This document shows, piece after piece, positions 1 through 10,560 of a DNA stretch of 64,000 bases (positions are counted from its first letter, which is position 1; every line of letters begins with the position of its first letter). The stretch covers positions 103,738,226 to 103,802,225 of the forward strand of contig NC_088780.1 of NCBI RefSeq assembly GCF_958450345.1, in the 5' to 3' direction. The notes beneath the pieces are model-generated. The model did no database searches. It was not told the origin of the DNA and worked only from the letters and a program-made list of their open reading frames with translations. This stretch comes from Calliphora vicina (lineage: Eukaryota; Arthropoda; Insecta; Diptera; Calliphoridae). Made by a program: the position numbers and the translations under genes.

Positions 1-1790
1 AAAAAGTACTTTTTTTGTTATTTTTAAAAGTACCTCCTTGGATACTATTTCAAAAAAGTACCAAAATTTACATTTAAATTCAAAATTTATTTCTGTTACA
101 AATTAAGTATTTTTCTGGTACTTAGTATGTACTTTTTTAGTTATTTTTAAAAAAGTACCTCCTTTGGTACTAATTTAAAAAAAGTACGAAAATTTTCATT
201 TCTTTAAAACATTTATTTTAAACAGAAAGTAGTTAGTTTTATCAAAAAAGTTTATCAAAAAGTACTTTTTTTTGTTATTTTTAAAAGTACCTCCTTGGAT
301 ACTATTTCAAAAAAGTACCAAAATTTACATTTCAATTCAAAATTTATTTCTGTTACAAATTAAGTATTTTTTCCTGGTACTTAGTATGCACTTTTTAAGT
401 TATTTTTAAAAAAGTACCTCCTTTATTACTATTTAAAAAAAAACCTACCAAAATTGTCATTTCCTTAAAGCATATATTTTAAATAAAAAGAAGTTAGTTT
501 TACCAAAAAAATTAGCAAAAAGTACTTTATTGTTATTTTTAAAAGTACCCCCTTGGATACTATTTCAAAAAAGTACCAAAATTTACATTTCAATTCAAAA
601 TTTATTTCTGTTACAAATTAAGTATTTTTTCCTGGTACTTAGTATGCACTTTTTAAGTTATTTTTAAAAAGGTACCTCCTTTATTACTATTTTAAAAAAA
701 GTACCAAAATTGTCATTTCCTTAAAACATATATTTTAAATAAAAATAAGTTTTTTTTACCAACAAATTTAGCAAAAAGTACTTTTTTGTTATTTTTAATA
801 GTACCTCCTTGAATAATATTTCAAAAAGTACCAAAAAATTACATTTCAAATCAAAATTTATTTCTGTTACAAATTAAGTATTTTTCTGGTACTTAGTACT
901 TTTTTAGTTATTTTTAAAAAAGTACCTCCTTTGGTACTAATTTAAAAAAAGTACGAAAATTGTAATTTCTTTAAAACATTTATTTTAAACAGAAAGAAGT
1001 TAGTTTTATCAAAAAAGTACTTTTTTTGTTATTTTTATAAGTACCCCCTTGGATACTATTTAAAAAAAAGTACCAAAATTTAAATTTCCATTCAAAATTT
1101 ATTTCTGTTACAAATTAAGTATTTTTTCCTGGTACTTAGTATGCACTTTTTAAGTTATTTTTAAAAAAGTACCTCCTTTATTACTATTTTAAAAAAAGTA
1201 CCAAAATTGTCATTTCCTTAAAGCATATATTTTAAATAAAAAGAAGTTATTTTTACCAACAAATTTAGCAAAAAGTACTTTTTTGTTATTTTTAAAAGTA
1301 AAAAAGTACCTCTTTTGGTACTAATTTAAAAAAAGTACGAAAATTGTCATTTCTTTAAAACATTTATTTTAAACAGAAAAAAGTTAGTTTTTCCAAAATA
1401 TTTAGCAAAAAGTACTTTTTTTTGTTATTTTTAAAAGTACCTCCTTGAATACTATTTCAAAAAAGTACCAACATTCAAAATTTATTTCTAATTTATTACA
1501 AATTAAGTATTTTTCTGGTACCTAGTACATACTAGTTAGTTATTTCTAAAAAGTATCTCCTTTGATACTATTTTAAAAGAAAAAGTACCAAAATGTACAC
1601 TTCTTTCTGTTCGAAATAATTTTTTTTAAAACTTAGTTTTATCAAAAAGTACTTTTTGTAGTTATTTTCTTTAAAAATAGTACCTACTTTGGTACTATTT
1701 CCAAAAAGTACCCAAATCTTTATTACAATTACAAATGTATTTCTGTTATTAAAAAAGTACCTATTGTGGTACTCTTTCCTCCCGAAAAAT
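1..1790. repeat. Satellite-like tandem array, ~255-bp unit built on AAAAAGTACTTTTT and GGTACC-like blocks
   Basis: The phrase AAAAAGTACTTTTTTTGTTA recurs near positions 1, 257, 518, 774, 1014, 1271, 1409 and 1650, giving a spacing near 255 bp with some truncated units. Each unit has two half-blocks: one with AGTACCTCCTTGGATACT, the other with AGTACCTCCTTTGGTACT. The core AAAAAGTACTTTTT is a perfect palindrome. The array runs into the left edge and decays after about 1560. It has no coding potential, and the open frame on the - strand at 1568-1819 is a by-product of the low-complexity repeat. Confidence 0.9.
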
Positions 1791-3480
1791 TTAGTTTTTT
1801 TTACTTGCAAATAATGCATTTCATGCCTGAAACATTGTAAATGCCTGCTAAAATCTCAATAAATGACTGGCTGGCTTACTTAATTATACATGTAATACAG
1901 CATTCCGTCTGGGAATGGGCGTCGAAAGGTAACCATAACCACATAAAACACAAACTACTTGACTTTTTTTTTGTAAGCGACTGAGTGCATTTTTGCAAAA
2001 ATAAAAGAAACAAGATACCTAGAAACAAAAACCGGTTTAAGCCGGCCGGCCGGCAAACAATAACCATTAAGACAATTGTTAAAGTTTTTTGGTTTTTTAA
2101 CATAAAGAGAAGATGATTAAACCCAGCTATTGTTGGGATCTTAAAAAACCAGATGGTTGTTGGTGGAAACTTTTATTGTTTTTTAGTTTGAAAACATTTT
2201 AAGCGTGTTTGTGTATAAACCTGGCCTTAAGCATAAAATCAAAGAGTAGTTTTATATGACTCATTAGCAAGCAAAAAACTGAATTTCACAAAAGAGTTTT
2301 TATTTGCAAAAGACTTTTCAACAGCATAAGAGTAAATTTTGTTAACACAATTACACATAAAGTTGTAGTTATGGTTAAGAAATGTTGTTGGCCGCCGATA
2401 GTTTCCCAGAATGTCTGTTTGTTTCTAGGTGTAAAGGTAAGATAAAACCAACAACAATTTAGATTGTTGTTAGATGTTTACTAGCCAAACCGCACGTAGT
2501 CAGTCAGGGAGGCACCTTTTTATTTCTTGAGTGCTGTGTGGTTACGTTGAAATAATATATGCAACGGTATTTGTAACCCGCCAACTAAATTGAACTGAAC
2601 ACACTCGTTTAGATACCGACTACTCATAATTACATAGAAAAAATTTAAAAAAATAAAAAACAGCCACATTCTCATGCCGGTATTAGTAATTGGGGTTTTT
2701 ATTTTGGCTGATGTGAGTTTTTGCACATAGAAATTTTACACACACTGACAGCCAGGCAAAATTTAATTCAAAACTATTTCAGACTGTCGAAATTGTATAC
2801 ACATTTGATGAAATTCATTCATTTGCTTGCAAAAAAAAATGAATTTCACTTTTAAATTTTTATAGTTTTTATCTTTTGTTTTTCTAATATTCATGTGAGC
2901 GAATATTAATTTTTCTATTTCCAAATGAAGGCCTGCGTGTCTGACCGTCCGACCGACAGTCATATGGGGCTGACCATAGCCATATACAAAAATTAATTTG
3001 TTTTTCTTTTGGCAATAATTTGAAATATTTCTGTGAAAATTGCATTTGTGAGTTGAGTAGGAATTGTGTTTCATTTGCTTTCACTATTTTATTCTATAAA
3101 TGTATTTTTTTTACTAGTAAATTCTACAACATATGACTAACATGCGCGTAATTTTTGTTCTAAATGTTTTTTTTTTAATAAATTGCTGTTGAAAAAACAA
3201 TTAAAAAGCAAACTTAAAATTACGTCACAACAGTAGTATTGTGTTATATAATGCGATACAAACAAAAAATAAAATAAATATAATTACATATTTAATGCAC
3301 TGTGGTGCTCATTTTCTTTTCTAAGTTGAAGGTAAATTGTTATTTTTTATGTTCACATTTAGCTTATTATATTGATGTTAGCATTTATTAAGATTTGTTA
3401 AAGTTGAATACAATATTTCGCTCATTAAGTCCTTTCTGTAGTTTGGAACTTGATATAAATATGTATGCCAAGTTTAAAAA
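1791..3480. other. Intronic sequence, nothing recognised
   Basis: AT-rich intron. The only visible oddities are a short (GGCC)n run at about 2042-2054, unusual in this background, and a slightly more balanced patch near 2925-2990. Short frames here do not resemble known proteins. Confidence 0.5.
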
Positions 3481-3509
3481 TCAGCTAAATAAAAAAAGCT
3501 GAATTTTGA

Positions 3510-3860
3510 AAGTAAACGCATTGCATTGCAAAAAGTCGATCTTTCGACTTTTTTCGAATTTCAAAAAGTCGACTTTTCTAAACATTTTTTGTTCCTAATT
3601 TAATCTAAAAAATATATATGGTTCCTATTTATTTTTTGAAAAACGAATTTTATAACAAAAATTAAAAATGGAAAAATTTTGAAAGTTAAAGGCTTGCATA
3701 TTATATATGTAGAGTTGTACAAAACATCGACCTTTTGACTTTTCGAAAGTCGACTTTTGAAAAGTTGATTTTTTTCGTCCTAATTTAATGTAAGCAATAT
3801 ATGGTTGCTAGTTAATCGACTCTTCGAATTTCTTTGAGATAAAGTAATCGATTTTCCTAT
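3510..3860. repeat. Two-copy ~190-bp repeat with AAAAGTCGACTTTT inverted motifs
   Basis: Copy one, near 3530-3640, carries AAAAAGTCGAT, CTTTCGACTTTTTTCGAA and AAAAAGTCGACTTTT, then CCTAATTTAATCTAAAAAAT and ATATATGGTTCC. Copy two, near 3725-3815, carries CGACCTTTTGACTTTTCGAA and AAAGTCGACTTTTG, then CCTAATTTAATGTAAGCAAT and ATATGGTTGC. The repeated order of landmarks shows a tandem duplication with a period of roughly 186 bp. The AGTCGACT cores are self-complementary and could form hairpins. Confidence 0.7.
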
Positions 3861-4625
3861 CGACCATTTTCCGACCCTAACACATATGGACAATTCCACG
3901 AGAATCGCTACCACGACTGAAAACACAAAAACCCTTGAAACTTTTTTTCAAGATGATTTGAATAGAGGAAAATAATAAAATTTTAGTATGTGAAAGTATT
4001 TAGATCAAATTACAACATTTTAAAGACAAAAATAATAGCTTAAACTGATTATATTTAATTTTTTAATGTTTTAGGTATAATTTAGGCTAAAATTGCTGCA
4101 AAAACTAGGCTCCCAATTAGCTTGTAGTATGAAATGAATTTGACTCTGATTGTTTTTTTGCTATTGTCAAATTCTTTATTGAAACCGAATGTATATTTTC
4201 TATTCACTTTTTTATATTTTGTATACATATATTTACAGAATATACATTGTTTTATTATAAGAGAAAAATCTGTCACGTACGATATTAAATTTTATTTATT
4301 ATAAAATCATCCAAAGATTGTTTTTATTTAAATATGACGGATTGTAAAGGAAAACTATTTCGTTTAGTGTAAGAAATTAAAAGAAAACATAACGCCTCTC
4401 ACGATTCGAATATTTTCGCATATTTCTACATGTACCTCAAAATGAGTTCCGTTTTATGTCACGTACGATATACCCTTATTTCGCTCAATATTTTGGACAA
4501 CAATATTTCGAAAGAACTTTTGGAATGGAACATAAAGACCAAATTATTTTTCAGATACTCTTATTTTTGCAAAATCTATTCCACTCTATAGGCGTACAAA
4601 TGTCACGTACGATGATATGGAATTG
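3861..4625. repeat. Intronic region with three exact TGTCACGTACGAT motifs
   Basis: An exact 13-base motif TGTCACGTACGAT occurs at 4271-4283, 4457-4469 and 4601-4613, all in the same orientation. The rest is AT-rich with no recognisable gene. The motif may mark a dispersed repeat or be a reiterated regulatory word; I could not identify it. Confidence 0.6.
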
Positions 4626-5312
4626 CCCATATATTAAAAAAGTATTTTTTATACCATTCACCATGAGTGGCAAGGGTATATATAAGTTTGTCATTCCGTT
4701 TGTAATTTCCACATTTTTCATTTGCGACCCCATAAAGTATATATATTCTGGATCGTTATAGATAGCGGAATCGATATAGCCATGACCGTCTGTCCGTCTG
4801 TGTGTTGAAATCAACTTTCCGAAGCCCCCAAATAACTTACATACACGATTCATACATCAATATCTCCGAAATTCTTCCGGCTCAAATGGCTGAGATATAA
4901 GGAAAAAACTAGGACAACCTCGATTTTTGACCTATATCTTAATTACTAAGTCTTTAATATAGACAATATGGATATCTAATGATAGATATTTCAAAGACCT
5001 TTGCAACGACGTATATAAGACCATAGTAAGTTGGACATACAATGGGTTAAATCGGAAAAAAATATTTTTTAACCCGAATTTTTTTTCATCAAACATTTTT
5101 TTTTTGTCATAAATTCTTTTTCCAACAAAATTAATTAAAGAAATTTAAAAAAAAAAAATTTTAAAAAACTTTTTTAAAAATAAATTAAAAAACAATTTGG
5201 AAAAAAAAAATTTAAAAAAATTTTGATTTTGTTTAAATAAAAATATTTTTAAGTATAATTTGGTGAAGGGTATAAAAGATTCGGCACAGCCGAATATAGC
5301 TCTCTTACTTGT
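4626..5312 (+). mobile_element. Dispersed non-coding fly repeat ending in a TTCGGC/GCCGAA hairpin
   Basis: Landmarks in order: CACCATGAGTGGCAAGGGTA near 4660; a GTCATTCCGTTTGTAATTTC block near 4690; TATATATTCTGGATCG; GATAGCGGAATCGATATAGC; CCGTCTGTCCGTCTGTG; GAAATCAACTTTCCGAAGCC near 4810; then a low-complexity stretch and the 3' end GATTCGGCACAGCCGAATAT followed by AGCTCTCTTACTTGTT near 5278-5312. The terminal TTCGGC-ACA-GCCGAA is a perfect hairpin. Fragments of the same family recur at 8650, 50160, 56670 and 62215, which shows it is mobile or dispersed. I recognise the type from fly genomes but cannot assign it to a named family. Open frames on both strands here are shadows of the repeat. 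Confidence 0.75.
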
Positions 5313-6344
5313 TATTATATAATTGATTATATTGGCTATTTAAGTACTGAATGTAGGATACAATCATGGCCTTTTTAGTTGATTTAAACTGCCACTATAT
5401 TAGTTGTGAACCTATTGTTAATTAAATTGAACGAAAGTTATAATACTATAATAATTTACAAAAACTGTTAGGTCAAATGAAATATGTATCATTTTAGTTT
5501 AAATAAGACGAGACATTTAATATCGTTTCCAATTTCCCTTATTTATTAAATAAAATTCTTTAATCCGCATCTATTTTCGTTCCCTTTGCAATTTAAAATG
5601 TTTAAAAATTCCAATAATTTGTTTTGGTTGTTTTCCAAGAACTTCAAATAGATTTTTTAAAATACACAGTAAAAACTAAATTTATTAAAAAATATATTAA
5701 AAATACTTTTAAGCAAAACAAATTTTAGTTATTTTTATCCTAAAAAACTAAAAACAAATAACGAAAAATTTTGAGCCATTTTAATTTGTTGACCAGAAAA
5801 CAAATTCATCTGTTTCATTATACATAGTGGACTTTCGACTGCCAGCTTAATAATAAATATTTATTTTCATTTGTTAGCTAGTTTTTCAAATTATTTTAGT
5901 AGTTTAAGTTTTAAAATTTTTCTGGAAAATTTTAAAAATATTTTGTTTAAAAAATATGATTTGAAGGACCTTCACATTATTTGTATCGTCCAAATGGCAG
6001 ATAAAAATAAATACGTAGCTCTGAAATGTCGTAGTAATGATCGCTATAATGTAATAATATTGTTATGAAATTGCATTGCAGCTTAATTTAACGGTATGTA
6101 ACGACTGCTTGCAACATTCTTCTACTTATCAACAATGTTGATAACACGCTCTTATTAACATTATTTATAAGTATAACAACATTATCTGTTCAAGCTCTAG
6201 AAATAAAACATTCTTGTTCTGTCTGTTAAATAATTCATGAAACTTCTAGAAGATGACATTGTGTACATAAATAGTAAAAGCAAATTGTAGAGAGTCAGTG
6301 TATTTTTGAAACTGTTACTGTATCACCATGATTGAATATTACAG
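5313..6344. other. Intronic sequence, nothing recognised
   Basis: AT-rich intron with no supported gene or repeat. A short + strand frame near 5871-6068 has no recognisable features. Confidence 0.5.
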
Positions 6345-7045
6345 TTTCATGTCTGTCCGCATATTCTAGCTGTTTTTCGGCCAAAACCCTCTTAAAACGA
6401 ACACAGAAAAAATTATATTTCAATTCAAAAATTATATTTCAATACAAAAATTATTGAATAGATAATTTTCGTAATTGAAACACAAAAAATAACAAAAATG
6501 TGTTTTCAATTACTAAAATTATCTATTCAATAATTTTTGTATTTGAAATTCAACCAATAACGAAAATTGTATATTCAATTGTCAAAATAATCAAATTCAA
6601 AACTCAAAATTCAATAGAAAATATCAAGAAATTTTGTTTTTGAGCAAATGAATACTTGATTTAATTATGAAATAATTGAAACCAGTTCAATATGTGACAG
6701 ATATTTGAAATGAAACGGTTTAAGAAATAGTTTTTTCTGTGAATTAGTTGTGTTCGGTACAGGTTCCCTGTGATGGTCTGGCCATATTTCAGCAGCTCAT
6801 AATAGATATGACCCTTTTGCTACCACCGTAATGGATACATTTTTAAGCACAAGTAATGATTCGTTGCAAAAATTATTTTCTTTTATAGCGTTTAAGCTGC
6901 ATTTCAGACATACAAAATCGTCTTTTACGGTCTCTTGGCTTCAATTCGTATGGTTCTCAATTTTAGTTTTGAAACGTTTTGAAACATTTTCAGTTACATT
7001 TCTACTTCTTTTTGTGTTCTAAGGAAGTTCTTTTTTTCTGGACAC
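6345..7045 (-). pseudogene. Broken mariner transposase (relic), interrupted by a nested element
   Basis: Read on the - strand in pieces, this gives mariner transposase segments. From about 6960 down come the region before the first catalytic residue, then WWQKGHIYYELLKYGQTITG and NLYRTQL (about 6825-6745), then RFKRVLAEKQLEYADRHETV (about 6400-6342). These match the mariner order IWWDQKG..YYELL..G..I.G..YR..L and L.R.LAEKRPEYA.RH. The frame shifts and stops several times, so the copy is dead. The inverted-repeat element at 6402-6741 splits YRTQL from RFKRV. The same subfamily is present at 33.7 and 39.1 kb. Confidence 0.85.
6402..6741. mobile_element. Nested 340-bp inverted-repeat element (MITE-like) inside the mariner relic
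   Basis: The element starts CACAGAAAAAA at 6402 and ends TTTTTTCTGTG at 6741, giving terminal inverted repeats of about 11 bp. Aligning the flanks with the uninterrupted mariner copy near 33910 shows the insertion point inside a continuous transposase segment, flanked by what may be a 2-bp AA duplication. It contains a large internal hairpin: about 6442-6495 is the near-perfect reverse complement of about 6500-6553, with an arm motif TATTGAATAGATAATTTT. It has no coding capacity. Superfamily unknown. Confidence 0.8.
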
Positions 7046-8640
7046 TTGTTCGAATTTAACCACTGTTCAGCGGCTTTAACATTTGTTGTTATTGTTACGA
7101 AATTAGAAAATTAATCATTGCAATTGTTTAATTGCTCAAAAAAAAAGGCCGTAAAAATAATACAAAATTACTTTATTTTTTTTTTTATTTTTAAATGTTC
7201 TATTACTAACTACTAGACAAAAACAAAGTCCATTTAGTAACTACTAGAAAGAAAAAAATAATGTTTAACTTTAATTTGTAAAATACTTGACCAACTCAAG
7301 TTTTTAAATACATAGTTTTTTTTGTGTCTGTTAAGTTTTTAGAAAATTGTTGGAACATGATGATGATCATGATTTTATATTCGCCAATTGTTGTGTAAAT
7401 TTTTTAAAAACTGCGCAAATAAAACAGCAAACTTTGTTTTTCCATTTAGTGAATACAAACAGCCAGCAGGCTAAACGATCATTTAAGCTTTACATGAAAT
7501 GCCTTTCATTTAATGCTATTTTAGTTTTCAATTGTTTTATTAGATTCTATTATTTGTTCTATTTGTGTGCCCCAAAGGGGGAATTAATCTAATGCAAACT
7601 TGGAAATATATATGAGGTGTAGTGTGAAAAAGAATGAGAAAAATAAAACACGAGCTAATTTCAAAACCATAACTAAATATAGTAGCTTTCTTTCCTGCCC
7701 CTTTCAAGCCACATTAGTGTTGAGTTAGTTTATAGCTTCTCATGTTACTATTTATTTTCATCACGGTGAATATTTTTAGATATTGTTAACTCATTCACGT
7801 ATTTGTGTGTTTTATAGCAAGTGTTGTGTTGTGTTTGAATAAAAATTTATACAAAATATAAAACAATTTCATAATAATTCTTCTTAATTACGTCGACATT
7901 TTTCTTATTTTTTTTTTCTTTTTTAAATTTGCAATTCTTATGAACTAAAATATTCATTATTTTTATTATTATTATTAAGCTTGTTGTTGTTCAATCTTTT
8001 ACTTGCTACTTTATTTATTTTATTATTTACATTGTGATGAAATATTTCCTATAAAAAAAAATCCAACAACAAATTATTAGGGGGCTCGTCATTTGTATCT
8101 AAATTTAAATTTATTTTGTTTATTTTTGTTTGCATGATTTTGCTGTTTTTTTCCCCTCTTTCTTTGTATAAACATGCAATTTTTATTTATTCTTACGTTG
8201 ATTTTATGATGATTCAGTAGATTTGTTTTAATTAAAACATTGATTTTTTTTATTTGTTGTTGCTATCTATACAAGGTTTCTTTTAAAATCGATAAGTTTA
8301 AAGTACATATTAAAGTTTTTTTATCAGTTTAATTGAGTAGTGTATTTATTACGTATTAAAAAAAGAGACATCTGCAAAACTTTCCAAACTTGTGTTATTT
8401 TAGTCATTAAAGAGTATTTTTATAACTATTTGATCATATTTTTAATAACTAAATAATCTTTTTTTAATTTATGTTTCTAAATTAGTTTTGAAACAAAAAT
8501 ATAAGATTTTAAATAACTGATAAAATGATGACGAAAATTGCAAAAGCTATTTTTGGTTTGGTAAATAATTCCATGAATAAAATATTGACTGAAAGTCTTA
8601 ATGTTGAAAGTTTTCATATTATTTTTGCTGTATATTCATT
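7046..8640. other. Intronic sequence, nothing recognised
   Basis: AT-rich intron. Frames at 7347-7592 and 8525-8707 show no recognisable domain, start context or composition shift. Confidence 0.5.
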
Positions 8641-8644
8641 AGTT

Positions 8645-8905
8645 CTAGATTTTAGGTCTAGATTTTTCCTAGACCTTATACAAGGCCCCCCTCAGAAAAT
8701 GACTTGAAAATTCATAATTTTCTTATAATGATTAATATCGTGATGGAATTGGACATAAACTAGTTTTATATGAACTTAAATCTTTATAACAACTTTGAGA
8801 GGATCGGTCCATAATTGATCCTACCCCCCATATAACCCCAATATCAGAAAAATATTTTATTGTCACAAGATTCCGCACAGCCGCTCTTACTTGTTTTATT
8901 TTTTT
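8645..8905 (+). mobile_element. Dispersed fly repeat fragment with the shared 3' terminus
   Basis: The block starts with a local inverted repeat of CTAGA/TCTAG elements near 8645-8670 and ends GATTCCGCACAGCCGCTCTT followed by ACTTGTT (about 8870-8896). That end is a decayed version of the hairpin terminus at 5278-5312. The GGATCGGTCCATAATTGATC and CCCCCCATATAACCCC phrases between are more GC-balanced than their surroundings. It is non-coding, related in its end to the 4626-5312 repeat but different internally. Confidence 0.6.
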
Positions 8906-9049
8906 AGTTAAATTTTTACCTGAGAATATTTCAAATTAAGACCTATAGTTAGTGCTAACCTTGGGTTAAGTATTTATTATCAACGTTTCATTAATATTTT
9001 CATAACAATCTTAATTTGCTGAATTAGAAAGTTATTTTAAACACTTTTA

Positions 9050-10560
9050 AATTTTATTCGATTAACTATTATTCGGTTCTTATTTCAAAAAAACTTATTT
9101 GATTATAAATAGCGTACAATTTTAAATTTATAATTAAGAAAAATTGTAATCGATAAATATTTTTGAATAAAAATTATTGATTTTTACATAATTTTAAACT
9201 AATAATGAAAAAAAAAATATTTTAGAAATAACTTTTAGACGATTTATTATTGGAATAAAAATAAATCGAAATTTATTTGAAAAAAATTATTTCAAAATCT
9301 ATAATTTTTAATCGAGTAATTTTATTAAATTTTTTATTCGAATAAAAATTATTTCAAAATACTAAAATTTGTATTATTCTATAATAAAATAACATTTAAT
9401 CGAGTAATTTTATTAAATTTATTATTCGAATAAAAATTATTTGATTTGTATTACAATAAAATTTTGAAATAATAATAAAAGAGATTTTAAACGAATAAAA
9501 ATTATTTGATTACAATGAAATAAATTGTATTCGAATAAAAATTATTTGATTATAAATAAATAATTTTATTCGAATAAAAATAATTTGATTGTAGGAAATA
9601 GATTTTATTCAATTTATAATTCGAATAAAAATTTTATGAAATAATAATAATAATGAAATAAAATTAAATATTCCAATCAAATTTTATAATGAAATCTATT
9701 TTAATCGAATAACTATGTATTATACAATTAGTTATTCGAAGAATAATTCGATTTATTATTCGAATACAAATAAATCGATTTATTATTCGAATAAAAATAA
9801 GTCGATTTTTTATTCGAATAAAAATAAGTCTATTTTTTATTCGAATAAATATAATTCGATTTTTTTTATAAAAAAAATAATTAAATACATTTTATTCAAA
9901 TGTTAATAATTAAATTTTTTTATTTGAATAAAAGTCATATAATTTTGAATATGTATAATAAAATTGAAACTAATTTATTATTCGAATAAAAATAATGCGA
10001 TTTATTCGAATAAAAATAAATCAAATTATTATTCGAATAAATACAAATCGATTTATTATTCGAATAAATATAATTCGATTTTTTTATAAAAATGAATAAA
10101 TAATTAAATACATTTTATTCGAATGTTAATAATTAGGTTTTTTTATTCGAATAAAAGTCATTTAATTTTTAATATAATAAAATTTGAAACCAATAATGAA
10201 ATAAATTTTTATTCGAATAATTTCATTTAATTTATTATTCCAATGAAATAATATTTAATCGAATTGCTTTTTTTCGGTTTTAGTATTCTTGAATTTTTGT
10301 TTCAGTTATACTTATTTGATATTGATTATAATAAAATTTTAAACTGGTGAATTTTATTCGAGTAACTATTATAGGATTATTCGAATAAAAAAATGCTTGT
10401 TTTTATTCAAATAAAAATTATTTAATTTTTATTGTGACATAAATGTTATACGAATGAAAATAATTCGGTTTTTTATTCAAATACAAATGATTTAATTTTT
10501 ATTAGAATGAAACTTTAAACTATGCAATATATTATTCTAATAAAGATGATTAATGCGAAT
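9050..10560. repeat. Degenerate tandem region of TTATTCGAATAA / TTCGAATAAAAAT motifs
   Basis: Dozens of copies of TTCGAATAAAAAT, ATTATTCGAATAA and AATCGATTTATT occur at irregular spacing of roughly 20-40 bp. The best-preserved stretch is about 9730-10080. The core TTATTCGAATAA is a perfect palindrome. Units are too degenerate for one period. The open frame at 9715-9906 reads as repeated YYSNKNKSI because of this array and is not a gene. Confidence 0.85.

Noticed and set aside
2042..2054. (GGCC)n run as a CpG island or promoter
   Set aside because: Only about 13 bases long, with no transcription-start features around it.
4456..4853. Overlapping ~100-codon frames on both strands
   Set aside because: They run into a dispersed non-coding repeat found elsewhere in the window and show no protein-like features.
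9715..9906. Frame with repeated YYSNKNKSI, looking like a repeat protein
   Set aside because: The periodicity comes from the TTATTCGAATAA DNA array.
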